A stretch of 64,000 nt of DNA from CANJBX01 sp035556735 (GTDB taxonomy: Bacteria; Pseudomonadota; Alphaproteobacteria; Rhizobiales; Xanthobacteraceae), in assembly GCA_035556735.1 (NCBI GenBank), contig DATMFF010000005.1, positions 186,001 to 250,000 of the forward strand. The letters run 5' to 3'. Position numbers and translations under genes: made by a program. Shown piece after piece: positions 35,537 through 44,275 of this stretch (position 1 is the stretch's first letter; each line of letters opens with the position of its first letter). The notes under the pieces were generated by a model. It did no database searches. It had not been told where the DNA came from and saw only the letters and a list, made by a program, of their open reading frames with translations.

Positions 35537-35728
35537 GCCGTGCGCAAGGGTGCGGCACCACAACGCACGCGGACGCCGCTATGGCGGCGTGGCGCGAGAC
35601 GGGGTAATCTGCCGGTGCGGCCTGCCGCGTTCTCGCCGGATTTAACCGGCAGTCAATCAGTGGGGTAGATCATCCGTCCGCCGGCGACGCAGCGGCCGGG
35701 ACGGATCTTCAAACGCAGGACCTGTAAG

Positions 35729-36391
35729 ATGAGCGCCTTCACATGGTGCCGGATTGCAGTGCCCGTCGCGGCGCTGCTCGGTGCGACGATCGCCGGAGCA
35801 TTCGCGCAGGCACCGTTGCTGCCCTGGCCCGACCAGAAGCCGCAACAGCCGCAGCAGCGGCCGTGGCCCGGCGATACGCAGCAGGCGGCCGCGCCTCCGG
35901 CCGCAGCGCCGATGGCTCCCATGGCGCCGATGACACCGGCTCCCGGCATGGGAGCGCCGGCGATGGGCATGCCGCCGCCCGGCGGTCCGGCGGCCGAGTG
36001 TCTCAAGGAATTCACGCGCCTGCGCGGCGAGGTCGAGAAGCGCGGCGCCGTCGCCAAGTCGGTGAACGACCGCAAGGGCGGCCGGGAGCAAATGTGCTCC
36101 GCCATCAGCGGCATCTATTCCGCCCAGGTGAACTGGGTGAAGTACACGCAGAGCAACTACAAGAAGTGCGGCATTCCGCCCGACGTGGTCGCGGAGCTCA
36201 AGAAGGGCCAGAGCCATCTCGCCCAGCTTCGCAAGAACGTCTGCTCCGCGGGGCCGGCGACGGCCGCGGCTCCGGCCGCGCCCAGCCTGAGCGAGGCGCT
36301 CGGCACCGCGCGCCTGCCGGTGAGCAGCAACGACGAATCCAGCAAGCGCGGCGGCGTGCTCGACACGATGACGGGCACCGCCATCCGATGA
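35729..36391 (+). CDS. Exported hypothetical protein with Pro/Met-rich linker
   Basis: The 220-residue protein has a signal peptide ending near GAFAQA, a long Pro/Ala/Met linker (about residues 28-90) and a conserved helical part AAECLKEFTRLRGEVEKRGAVAKSVNDRKGGREQMCSAISGIYSAQVNWVKYTQSNYKKCGIPPDVVAELKKGQ with four Cys. I remember related proteins in Bradyrhizobium genomes with no assigned role. It is 25 bp upstream of ubiA and probably periplasmic. Confidence 0.65.
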   Translation: MSAFTWCRIAVPVAALLGATIAGAFAQAPLLPWPDQKPQQPQQRPWPGDTQQAAAPPAAAPMAPMAPMTPAPGMGAPAMGMPPPGGPAAECLKEFTRLRGEVEKRGAVAKSVNDRKGGREQMCSAISGIYSAQVNWVKYTQSNYKKCGIPPDVVAELKKGQSHLAQLRKNVCSAGPATAAAPAAPSLSEALGTARLPVSSNDESSKRGGVLDTMTGTAIR

Positions 36392-36416
36392 AGGCGCGCG
36401 CCGCACGCCCCCGCGC

Positions 36417-37403
36417 ATGATCCTGCGGCGCTCCGGCAGGTCGCCTGCCGGCGCACCCGCCGGAGAATCCGCGCGCGCGCCCGGCGCGACGCCGGTCGCC
36501 GATTCCACCGGAAACTTCACGGACACGCTCGCGCCGCTGTGGGCACGGCCTTATCTGCGGCTGGCGCGGATGGACCGGCCGATCGGCTCCTGGCTGCTGC
36601 TGATGCCATGCTGGTGGTCGACCGCGCTCGCCAACGTTGCCGCGCGCGATCCAACGCCGAACGTCTGGCATCTCGCGCTGTTCTTCGTCGGCGCCTTCGC
36701 CATGCGCGGCGCCGGCTGCACCTGGAACGACATCGTCGATCGCGACATCGACGCGCAGGTCGAGCGTACGCGCTCGCGCCCGCTCCCGTCGGGCCAGGTG
36801 AGCGTCGCGCAGGCGGCGGCTTTCCTGGTCCTGCAGGCGCTGGTCGGCCTCATCGTGCTGCTGCAGTTCAACCCCTTCGCGGTCGCGAACGGCATCGCCT
36901 CGCTTGCCGTGGTCGCGATCTATCCGTTCATGAAGCGCATCACCTACTGGCCGCAGATCGTGCTCGGCCTCGCCTTCTCGTGGGGCGCGCTGATGGGCTG
37001 GGCCGGGCGCTTCGGCGCGCTCGACTGGCCGGCGCTGCTGCTGTTCGCCGGATCGATCGCCTGGGTGATCGGCTACGACACGATCTACGCACACCAAGAC
37101 CGCGAGGACGACGCGCTCGTCGGCGTGAAGTCGACGGCGCTGCTGTTCGGCGCGCGCACCAAGCCGATGCTCGCGCTGTTCTACGGCCTCGCGGTGCTGC
37201 TGATCGGCGCCGCCGGCGCGCTGGCGGGCGCCGGCCCGGTGTTCGCGCTCGGCCTCGCCGCCTTCGCCGCGCATCTTGCCTGGCAGGTGTGGCGGCTCGA
37301 CATCGACGATCCGGACCTGTGCCTGCGGCTGTTCAAGTCGGACCGCGACGCCGGACTGATCCTGTTCGCGGGACTCGTGCTCGACGCGCTCGCGCGCGGA
37401 TAG
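36417..37403 (+). CDS. ubiA: 4-Hydroxybenzoate polyprenyltransferase
   Basis: The 328-residue membrane enzyme adds the polyprenyl tail to 4-hydroxybenzoate in ubiquinone synthesis. It has the two Mg-binding Asp motifs NDIVDRDID (near 104-112) and YAHQDREDD, plus 8-9 helices. The N-terminal 40 residues are disordered and the start is uncertain; an internal Met near residue 52 is too late for the first helix. Palindromic repeats begin 20 bp after the stop. Confidence 0.93.
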   Translation: MILRRSGRSPAGAPAGESARAPGATPVADSTGNFTDTLAPLWARPYLRLARMDRPIGSWLLLMPCWWSTALANVAARDPTPNVWHLALFFVGAFAMRGAGCTWNDIVDRDIDAQVERTRSRPLPSGQVSVAQAAAFLVLQALVGLIVLLQFNPFAVANGIASLAVVAIYPFMKRITYWPQIVLGLAFSWGALMGWAGRFGALDWPALLLFAGSIAWVIGYDTIYAHQDREDDALVGVKSTALLFGARTKPMLALFYGLAVLLIGAAGALAGAGPVFALGLAAFAAHLAWQVWRLDIDDPDLCLRLFKSDRDAGLILFAGLVLDALARG

Positions 37404-37423
37404 GCGCGCGGAGCACCGGCCTA

Positions 37424-37621
37424 GCGCCCCTCACCCGGCGCTACGCGCCGACCTTTCCCCGCACGCGGGGAGAGGTTGGAGCCGTGCGGGGTCATGCTCC
37501 GTCCTCGGCCGCAGCTGCTACGATCTCATCCATCGATGGAATCAGAAGCCTCTCCGCTTGCTGACCTCTCCCCGCGCGCGGGGAGAGGTCGACGCGCGCA
37601 GCGCGTCGGGTGAGGGGCGCG
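37424..37621. repeat. Left palindromic block beside DUF559 gene
   Basis: Two palindromic units in opposite orientation flank a spacer. The first (37424-37476) reads CCCCTCACCC, then a GGCGC/GCGCC hairpin, then ACCTTTCCCCGC/GCGGGGAGAGGT. The second (37563-37621) is its inverted relative. The block from about 37474 aligns in inverted orientation, with equal spacing, to 38055-38221. Confidence 0.85.
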
Positions 37622-37699
37622 AAAGCTGATGGCGAAAACGACATCTTCCCGCTTGCGAAGAGAGATCGGCTTGCACAGCATGCCGGTTGGAGGGTCCAG

Positions 37700-38041
37700 A
37701 TGCGTGGTGCGCAGCCTTTCAAGACAGGCCGGGCCCGCTCGCTTCGGCGCGACGCGACGCAAGCCGAAGCCAAGCTCTGGCGCCATCTTCGTGCTCGCGG
37801 GGTGAACGGGCACAAGTTCGTTCGGCAGGAGCCGATCGGGCCGTTCGTGGATTTCGTCTGCCGCGAGCATCGTCTGGTTATCGAAGTCGACGGCGGCCAG
37901 CACGCCACGGACACCCGCGATACAGCGCGAGACGCCTGGCTGAGCGCGCAGGGCTATCGCGTATTGCGATTTTGGAACAATGACGTGCTCGGAAACATAA
38001 ACGGCGTGCTCGAAATCATCGCTGGCAATTTGCCGCGCTGA
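37700..38041 (+). CDS. DUF559 endonuclease-domain protein (Vsr/PD-(D/E)xK-like)
   Basis: The 113-residue protein matches DUF559 single-domain proteins: RRDATQAEAKLWRHLRARGVNGHKFVRQEPIGPFVDFVCREHRLVIEVDGGQH, with Asp51, Glu62, Asp64 and Gln67-His68 as likely catalytic positions, and a terminal RVLRFWNNDVLGNINGVLEII. This fold relates to Vsr mismatch endonucleases. GGAGGG precedes the ATG at 37700. The gene is enclosed by inverted palindrome blocks. The target is unknown. Confidence 0.85.
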   Translation: MRGAQPFKTGRARSLRRDATQAEAKLWRHLRARGVNGHKFVRQEPIGPFVDFVCREHRLVIEVDGGQHATDTRDTARDAWLSAQGYRVLRFWNNDVLGNINGVLEIIAGNLPR

Positions 38042-38054
38042 CGGCCAGAAGCTT

Positions 38055-38221
38055 CGCCCCTCACCCGGCGCTACGCGCCGACCTCTCCCCGCCAGCGGGG
38101 AGAGGTCAGCAAGTGGCGAGGCCCTGCTTGCCATTGATAAATGAGATCGCGGCACGTGCGGTCGAGCACGGAGCGCACAACAGGCACGGCTCCAACCTCT
38201 CCCCGCACGCGGGGAGAGGTC
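38055..38221. repeat. Right palindromic block beside DUF559 gene
   Basis: A full unit (38055-38107: CGCCCCTCACCC, GGCGC/GCGCC hairpin, ACCTCTCCCCGC/GCGGGGAGAGGT) is followed by a spacer and a hairpin-only unit (38195-38220). Reverse-complemented, this block aligns with the left block, sharing exact words of 14, 9 and 18 bases at matching spacing. Confidence 0.85.
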
Positions 38222-38272
38222 AGCTTGCGGCAGGCGCCGTGCACAAAACATCCTCCCCGCATGCAGATCGGG

Positions 38273-39898
38273 TCAGAGCGCCGCCGGCGGCAGCGTCCGG
38301 CCGCGGATGAGGTCCGCCGCCTTCTCGCCGATCATGATCGTCGGCGCGTTGATGTGGCCGCCCGGGATCGTCGGCATGACGGAGGCGTCGGCGACGCGCA
38401 AGGCCTCGACGCCGCGCACGCGCAGCCGGTCGTCGACGACCGCCATGTCGTCCCTGCCCATCTTGCAGGTGCCGCAGGGATGCTGCGTCGTCGAGGCGGT
38501 GGCGAGCACGTGCTCCTTGAGCGCGGCGTCCGAGGCCGCCTGCGCGCCGGGCAGCAGTTCGCCGCCCAGCATGCCCGCCAGCGGCTCGCGCGCGTAGATC
38601 TCACGCGCGAGCCGCAGACCGCGGATCGCGCTGTCGATGTCGGCCTGCGCGCCGAACAGGTTGAGGCGGATGCGCGGCGGCTCGGCCGGATTGGCCGAGC
38701 GCAGCGTGAGCTCGCCGAGCGCCTCGGGATGCTGCAGCGAGACCGAACACTGCATCGAGAAATTCTGGCGCGCGCCCTGCCCAGGCCACCAGAGCTGCGA
38801 ATCGCGCGCCAGCGCCGAGAAGATGAGCTGGACGTCGGGACGCTCGAGCTCGGGGCGCGTGCGCGCGAACAGGCCGGCGGTGTTGGCGTTGACCGCGAAG
38901 GCACCGCTGCCGGTCACGAACCAGTAGAGCGACCACAGCGCCGCGCGGTCCATGCGCAGATGGCGCAGGAACGAGGAGGTCTCGCGCGTCTTCATGATCA
39001 GCGGGACCAGCGGATGCTCGCCGAGATTCTTGCCGACGCCGGCCAGATCGACGACCGGCGCAATGCCGTGCGCGCGCAACTGGTCGGCCGGACCGATGCC
39101 CGACAACATGAGGAGCTGCGGCGAGTTGTAGGCGCCGCCCGCGAGGATCACCTCGCGCGCGGCATGCGCCGTGAGCTTGCGGCCGCCGCGCACGTAATCG
39201 ACGCCGACGGCGCGGCCGTTCTCGATGCGGATGCCGGTGGTCAGCGCACGCGTGATCACCGTGAGGTTCTTGCGCCGCATGGCCGGGGCAAGGAAGGCGC
39301 GCGCGGTCGAGTGCCGGCGCCCGAAGCCGTTCACCGTCAGCTCGGCGCGGGTGATGCCTTCCGGCACGTCGCCGTGGATGTCCTCGCTTTCGGGAATGCC
39401 CGCCGCCTTCGCGGACGCGGCGTGTTCTTCGTAAAGCAGCTGCGAGGCGGTCGCGAGCCGCACGCGCAGCGGCCCGTCGCCGCCGTGATACTTGTTCTCG
39501 CCGCGCCAGTTGTTCTCCGACCGCTTGAAGTAAGGCAGCACGTCGGCGAAGCCCCAGCCCTCGTTGCCGAGCTGACGCCACTGGTCGTAGTCGCGCGGAT
39601 GGCCGCGCGAGTAGCGCATGGCGTTGATCGAGGTCGAGCCGCCCAGGAGCTTGCCGCGCGCGAGAAAGAGCTGGCGCCCGCCGAGCGAAGGCTCGGGCTC
39701 GCTGAAGTAGCCCCAGTTGAAGCGCGGGCTCGCCGCCGCCATCGTCCAGGCGATCGGAACCTTCAGCAGCGGATGCAGGTCACGGCCGCCGGCCTCCAGC
39801 AGCAGCACCTTTGCGTCGCGGTCCTCGGTCAGGCGGTTGGCCAGCACGCAACCGGCCGCGCCCGCGCCGACGATGATGTAGTCGTAGTCCCTGGTCAT
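38273..39898 (-). CDS. GMC-family flavin oxidoreductase (choline dehydrogenase-like)
   Basis: The 541-residue FAD enzyme begins MTRDYDYIIVGAGAAGCVLANRL with the dinucleotide motif, followed by GMC signatures (RGKLLGGSTSINAM and GAYNSPQLLMLSGIGP) and the C-terminal active-site region HPCGTCKMGRDD...GGHINAPTIMIGEKAA. It oxidises an alcohol or related substrate; which one cannot be told. It lies 14 bp after a Bug-type binding protein, suggesting a shared operon. Confidence 0.92.
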   Translation of the reverse strand: MTRDYDYIIVGAGAAGCVLANRLTEDRDAKVLLLEAGGRDLHPLLKVPIAWTMAAASPRFNWGYFSEPEPSLGGRQLFLARGKLLGGSTSINAMRYSRGHPRDYDQWRQLGNEGWGFADVLPYFKRSENNWRGENKYHGGDGPLRVRLATASQLLYEEHAASAKAAGIPESEDIHGDVPEGITRAELTVNGFGRRHSTARAFLAPAMRRKNLTVITRALTTGIRIENGRAVGVDYVRGGRKLTAHAAREVILAGGAYNSPQLLMLSGIGPADQLRAHGIAPVVDLAGVGKNLGEHPLVPLIMKTRETSSFLRHLRMDRAALWSLYWFVTGSGAFAVNANTAGLFARTRPELERPDVQLIFSALARDSQLWWPGQGARQNFSMQCSVSLQHPEALGELTLRSANPAEPPRIRLNLFGAQADIDSAIRGLRLAREIYAREPLAGMLGGELLPGAQAASDAALKEHVLATASTTQHPCGTCKMGRDDMAVVDDRLRVRGVEALRVADASVMPTIPGGHINAPTIMIGEKAADLIRGRTLPPAAL

Positions 39899-39912
39899 GT
39901 CCCCGAGTTTTC

Positions 39913-40875
39913 TTACTGCCGCTCGATGTGGGCGAGCCGCACGAAATAGTCCCAGTCCTTGCTGGTCTGATCGCGCGTCCTGCGGAAGGCCTCCGCGTCG
40001 CCGGGGAACGGCTCTCCGGCAAACGTCTTGAGAAATTGCCGCGTCTCGTCGCGCTCCGCAATCTCGGTCACGATCGGCGCCAGCGTTTCGCGCGCAACGT
40101 CGGGCGCCGCCGACGGCATGCACAGGCCGAACCACGAATAGAGCGGCAGCGACTTCGGCAGGCCGGCTTCCGCCATCGTCGGGAGATCGGGCAACAGGCG
40201 CGAGCGGGTTTCGGACGCGATCGCCAGCGCGCGCAGCTTGGGATTGGGCTTGAGCGCGTACTCGGCGCTGGTGAAGGAGAAATCGAAATCGCCGGCCTCG
40301 AGCTCGTTCATCATCTGCGCCGGATTGCGGTAGGCCACCGGCGAAGCCTCGAAGCCCGCGAGGTGGCGATACTGTTCCGCGAGCGCCTGCATGCTGGCGG
40401 AAAAATAGCCGAAGCTGATGCGTCCCTTCTTGGCCTTGAGGAACTGCGTGAGCTCGGCGACGCTCGTCACCGGCGTCTTCTCGGGATTGACCATCAGCGT
40501 GAAGTCGAGACGGAACAGGCGCGCGATCAGGGCAAAATCCTTGACCGGATCGTACGGCAGGTTCTTCTGCAGATACGGATTGGCCGACAGGGCTCCGCTC
40601 GTGCACAGGAACAGCGTGTAGCCGTCCGGTCTTGCGCTCGCCGCCGCCTTCGCGGCGATCGAGCCGCCGGCGCCGGGCTTGTTCTCGACCACCCAGGCCT
40701 GCCCGGTCTTGGCTTTGACGCGCTCGCCGAAGAACCGCGTGGTGAGATCGACACTGGTGCCGGCCGGCGTCGTGCCGATCACGGTCATCGGCCGGTCGGG
40801 ATAGCTCTGCGCGAGACCCGGGCTCGCGAACCCGGCGACCAGCAGCACGACAACAACAGCGGCCCAGCGCTCCAT
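39913..40875 (-). CDS. Bug-type tripartite tricarboxylate transporter substrate-binding protein
   Basis: The 320-residue periplasmic protein has a signal peptide cut near GLAQS, then YPDRPMTVIGTTPAGTSVDLTTRFFGERVKAKTGQAWVVENKPGAGGSIAAK, the Bug (TctC) family hallmark, and a C-terminal segment LPTMAEAGLP. It binds an organic acid. No membrane TctA or TctB gene is adjacent, so it may act alone or with a distant permease. The GMC oxidoreductase follows. Confidence 0.92.
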   Translation of the reverse strand: MERWAAVVVVLLVAGFASPGLAQSYPDRPMTVIGTTPAGTSVDLTTRFFGERVKAKTGQAWVVENKPGAGGSIAAKAAASARPDGYTLFLCTSGALSANPYLQKNLPYDPVKDFALIARLFRLDFTLMVNPEKTPVTSVAELTQFLKAKKGRISFGYFSASMQALAEQYRHLAGFEASPVAYRNPAQMMNELEAGDFDFSFTSAEYALKPNPKLRALAIASETRSRLLPDLPTMAEAGLPKSLPLYSWFGLCMPSAAPDVARETLAPIVTEIAERDETRQFLKTFAGEPFPGDAEAFRRTRDQTSKDWDYFVRLAHIERQ

Positions 40876-40959
40876 CGTCTCCTCCCCGGCGTCTTGGTTG
40901 ACAGCGAGGATAGTGCGTCGGCGCGCCGACGCCAGTACCGCGGCTCAAGAATTTTGCTA

Positions 40960-41007
40960 GAGCGTGATCTTGTCCGAAAGCCCGTTCCCACTTTTCGGGA
41001 TCATGCC
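40960..41007. repeat. Rhizobiales intergenic repeat, copy 1
   Basis: A ~48-bp element beginning GAGCGTGATCTTGTCC and ending CGGGATCATGCC, with the CCGTTCCCACTTTTCGG core. Its termini are imperfect inverted repeats. It is tandem with copy 2. I remember such elements as abundant in Bradyrhizobium intergenic DNA. Confidence 0.75.
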
Positions 41008-41012
41008 TGTTC

Positions 41013-41060
41013 GAGCATGATCTTGTCCGAAAACCGGTTTCCACTTTTCGGGATCATGCT
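41013..41060. repeat. Rhizobiales intergenic repeat, copy 2
   Basis: A ~48-bp element from GAGCATGATCTTGTCC to CGGGATCATGCT with a CCGGTTTCCACTTTTCGG core, tandem with copy 1 at 5 bp spacing. Its last bases overlap the stop codon (41059-41061) of the SDR gene. Confidence 0.8.
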
Positions 41061-41895
41061 AGATGGCAACGCCGCGAATGTTCTGCGCACCGTCCGCCAG
41101 CGTGGGCCAGGCCGCGGGCGCGCGCACGCGCGCGGCGGCTTCCGACGGCGGCAGGCGCTGGTCCCAATCGCGCGCGATGAAGCGGCAGCCGGAAATCCCG
41201 TCCGAGGCGGACGAGGCCAGCCACACCGCCGGCGCCGCCATGACCTGCGGATCGATCAGGACCGGCGGTTTCGGCTGGCCATCGGGAAAGAAGGCGGTGT
41301 CGGTCGGCCCGCCCGGCACGAGGATGTTGCAGGTGACGCCGGTGCCCGCGAGATCCTTCGCCCAGCTTGCGGTCGAGGCCTCGAGCGCCGCCTTCGCTGC
41401 GCCGTAGCCGGAAAGCCCGCCGGCGAGCATGGTGTCGAAGCTGGTGGTGATGTTGATGATGCGTCCCCAGTCGTTGCGCAGCATCTCCTGCGCGGCGAAG
41501 CAGGCCATCAGGAACGCGCCACCCATGTTGATCGCGAGAATGCGCAGGAAGCCTTCCGGATTGGTCTCGAAGAACTTCGCCCGTCCCTGCCCGCGCGGCG
41601 CCGCCGGCGCCATGCTGACGCCGGCGCAGTTGACGAGGATGTCGAGGCGTCCGAACGCCTGCACGACCTTCTCGACGGCGCGCGCGCCGTCGGAAGGCTT
41701 GGACACGTCGGCCGTGAGGGTAAGGAGGCGCCCGCCGAACTCCCGCTCGGCCGCAAGCGCGCCCAGGCCCGCCGTGTCGACGTCGAGCCCGGCGACGCTC
41801 GCATCGGCAGCGGCCAGCGCGCGCGCCATCACGCGGCCCATGCCGCTCGCCGCGCCGGTCACCAGTGCGACCCGGCCGTGAAGTTCGCCCGCCAT
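41059..41895 (-). CDS. SDR-family oxidoreductase
   Basis: The 278-residue short-chain dehydrogenase/reductase has TGAASGMG (13-20), NCAGVSM, Ser152 and catalytic Tyr164-x3-Lys168, and uses NAD(P)H. AAGGAGG precedes the ATG at 41895. The substrate is unknown. Its C-terminus ends inside an intergenic repeat copy, so the repeat may have created or moved the stop. Confidence 0.88.
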   Translation of the reverse strand: MAGELHGRVALVTGAASGMGRVMARALAAADASVAGLDVDTAGLGALAAEREFGGRLLTLTADVSKPSDGARAVEKVVQAFGRLDILVNCAGVSMAPAAPRGQGRAKFFETNPEGFLRILAINMGGAFLMACFAAQEMLRNDWGRIINITTSFDTMLAGGLSGYGAAKAALEASTASWAKDLAGTGVTCNILVPGGPTDTAFFPDGQPKPPVLIDPQVMAAPAVWLASSASDGISGCRFIARDWDQRLPPSEAAARVRAPAAWPTLADGAQNIRGVAI

Positions 41896-42010
41896 GAGTT
41901 CCTCCTTGAGCAATGTTCTGATCACCGCGCCGGACCCCGTCCGAGCGGATCGTTCATTCAGTTGTCGAGGAAGCCCAAGATGCGGGTCAAGAGCGAACCC
42001 GCACAAGAAC

Positions 42011-42580
42011 CTAGTTGCGCGCGATGATCTCGCGCTCGCCGCGATGAATGGCGGCAGCCGGGTCAAGCCTTGCCGCCTTGCGCCGCAGACGGCGGACACT
42101 GCGCCGCGCCGCCAGGCTGCGCCCGCGCCGCCGCGCGATCGGACGCCGGCTCAGTCGTCCGAGCGGGCCGAGCGGATCACTCAGGGTCCCGTCCGGACCG
42201 GGAACCAGCAGCGGCTTTCCAAGCACCCGCGCCCAGGTGTTGCACTCGACCGCCACCTCCGTGCCGTCGGCGGCAACGAACAGCGGGACGCACAGGCCGG
42301 GGTCGCGATGCTCGAGCACCACGGCGACGGCGCCGTCGAAGTCGTCCTGGGGCGGAACGATACGCAGGGTAATACCGGCGTAGTCGGCGATCCGGGTCGA
42401 GATCTTCATCGGGACGCCGCCCACCGCGCGGCGAACGACGACGCGATCGCGGTCCACCTCGACCACGCGCTCGTGCCGGTCAGCGCCGGCATCGCCGGTC
42501 TTGAAGCGGACAGGCAAAGCAAACGGGTCGAGCCGCGCACTGCGGCCCGACCCGGCAGGAACGGTCCCGCCGACACTCAT
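42011..42580 (-). CDS. DUF6101-like hypothetical protein
   Basis: The 189-residue protein includes LDPFALPVRFKTGDAGADRHERVVEVDRDRVVVRRAV, MKISTRIADYAGITLRIVPPQD and a basic Arg-rich tail. It seems related to DUF6101, a small family I associate with Bradyrhizobium. The ATG at 42580 follows GAAGG; a TTG five codons upstream is less likely. No signal peptide is seen. The function is unknown. Confidence 0.55.
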   Translation of the reverse strand: MSVGGTVPAGSGRSARLDPFALPVRFKTGDAGADRHERVVEVDRDRVVVRRAVGGVPMKISTRIADYAGITLRIVPPQDDFDGAVAVVLEHRDPGLCVPLFVAADGTEVAVECNTWARVLGKPLLVPGPDGTLSDPLGPLGRLSRRPIARRRGRSLAARRSVRRLRRKAARLDPAAAIHRGEREIIARN

Positions 42581-42595
42581 ATTTGACGCCTTCAA

Positions 42596-42922
42596 TCCCT
42601 GTCGGGCTCTTTGGCCCGTTGTGTTGCAGGGACTGTAGCGCGCGAATTTCCCGTATCAGCTTAACAGCGCTGGTTAATCGCCGGTGAGCGTGGGGCATGA
42701 TTGACGAGAGGTTGCCGGCGTCGCGCACGCTTGCGGTTTGCCGCGCAAACGCACATCTAATTACCTGACAGCGTCCCGATTCCCGAACTCCGCGAAAGCG
42801 CAGCCCGCTGGCGTCAACCTGCAACACGCAATACCGGTAGCCAGCGTTGCTGATCGCACGCTAGGAACATGTCGATCTGCAATCCGGCGCGCCGGAGCGC
42901 TCGCGCAATCGCTCGGAACTCC
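42596..42922. other. Gap before pmbA
   Basis: This 327-bp divergent gap probably carries promoters for both neighbours. I see no clear -35/-10 pair, hairpin or small gene. Confidence 0.4.
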
Positions 42923-44275
42923 ATGATGGATTCATTGCTCGACCAATCCGCTCTCACGTCCCTCGCCGAAAAGCTCGTCGCCGCCGCGCGCCGCGCCGGC
43001 GCCGACGCTGCCGACGCCATCGCCACGCGCGGCATGTCGACCTCGATCGAGGTGCGCGACGGAACGGTCGAGGAATCGGAGCGCTCGGAAGGCGACAGCC
43101 TGGGACTGCGCGTGCTGGTCGGACAGAAGCAGGCCGTGGTCTCCACGAGCGACGTCGCGGCCGACGTCGACGCGCTCGCGACGCGCGCCGTCGCGATGGC
43201 GCGCGTCGCGCCCGCAGACAAGTACGCCGGCCTCGCCGATCCGCAGCTTCTCGCCAGGACGATCCCCGACCTCGACCTGCTCGACCCGGAACTGCCCGCG
43301 GTCGCGCGGCTCGAGGAGATGGCGCGCGCCGCGGAAGCGGCGGCGCTCGCCGTGCCCGGCGTGAGCAAGTCCGGCGGCGCCTCGGCATCCGCCGGCATCG
43401 GCGGCGTGGTGCTCGTCACCTCGACCGGATTCTCGCAGGCCTATCTCGGCTCGCAGCACGGCATCTCGATGCAGGCCATCGCCGGCGAAGGCACCGGGAT
43501 GGAGCGCGACTACGACTATTCCTCCGCCATCCATGGCGCGGACCTCGAAGCGCCCGAGACGATCGGCCGCTCCGCCGGCGAGCGCGCCGTGAAGCGGCTC
43601 AACCCGCGCAAGGTGACGACGAGGAAGGTGCCGGTCGTGTACGACCCGCGCGTCGCCGGCTCGCTGGTCGGGCATCTCGCCTCCGCGATCAACGGGGCCG
43701 CGATCGCGCGCGGCACCAGCTTCCTCAAGGACAAGCTCGGCGCAAACGTCTTCGCCGACGGCATCGTCATCGTCGACGATCCGCTGCGCAGGCGCGGCCT
43801 GCGCTCGCGCCCGTTCGACGCGGAGGGCGTCGCCGGACAGACGCGTGCGCTGATCGACGGCGGCCGCCTCACCACCTGGATCCTCGACTGCGCCACCGCG
43901 CGCGAGCTCGGCATGACGACCACGGGTCACGCCCAGCGCGGCGTGTCCTCGACGCCCTCGCCGGGCGCGACCAACCTGCACATGGCCGCCGGCACGCTCG
44001 CGCCGAAGGAACTCATCGCCGACATCGCGGAAGGCTTCTACGTCACCGACCTCATCGGCATGGGCGCGAACATCGTGACCGGCGACTACAGCCGCGGCGC
44101 GGCCGGCTTCTGGATCGAGCGCGGCGAGATCACCTATCCGGTGAGCGAGGTCACCATCGCCGGCCGCCTGCCCGACATGTTCCGCGCGCTGACGCCGGCC
44201 AACGACCTCACGTTCCGCTACGGCACCAACGCACCGACGGTGCGCATCGAAGGGATGACCGTTGCGGGGGTCTGA
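42923..44275 (+). CDS. pmbA: TldD/PmbA-family metalloprotease
   Basis: The 450-residue protein is the PmbA (TldE) type: DGTVEESERSEGDSLGLRVLVG near the N-terminus, PVVYDPRVAGSLVGHLASAINGAAIARGTSFLKDKLG and GAGTNLHM-like (PGATNLHM). PmbA partners with TldD to process peptides such as microcin and CcdA in E. coli. Two adjacent ATGs exist, and I annotate the first. It begins the conserved pmbA-lpxK block. Confidence 0.9.
   Translation: MMDSLLDQSALTSLAEKLVAAARRAGADAADAIATRGMSTSIEVRDGTVEESERSEGDSLGLRVLVGQKQAVVSTSDVAADVDALATRAVAMARVAPADKYAGLADPQLLARTIPDLDLLDPELPAVARLEEMARAAEAAALAVPGVSKSGGASASAGIGGVVLVTSTGFSQAYLGSQHGISMQAIAGEGTGMERDYDYSSAIHGADLEAPETIGRSAGERAVKRLNPRKVTTRKVPVVYDPRVAGSLVGHLASAINGAAIARGTSFLKDKLGANVFADGIVIVDDPLRRRGLRSRPFDAEGVAGQTRALIDGGRLTTWILDCATARELGMTTTGHAQRGVSSTPSPGATNLHMAAGTLAPKELIADIAEGFYVTDLIGMGANIVTGDYSRGAAGFWIERGEITYPVSEVTIAGRLPDMFRALTPANDLTFRYGTNAPTVRIEGMTVAGV

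Noticed and set aside
37424..38221. Repeated palindromes as a CRISPR array
   Set aside because: The units are inverted rather than direct, irregularly spaced and flank a gene. There are no spacers or cas genes.
38273..41044. The GMC frame stays open upstream through the Bug gene, suggesting a fusion
   Set aside because: The Bug protein is read in another frame with its own signal peptide and start. The GMC homology begins at 39898.
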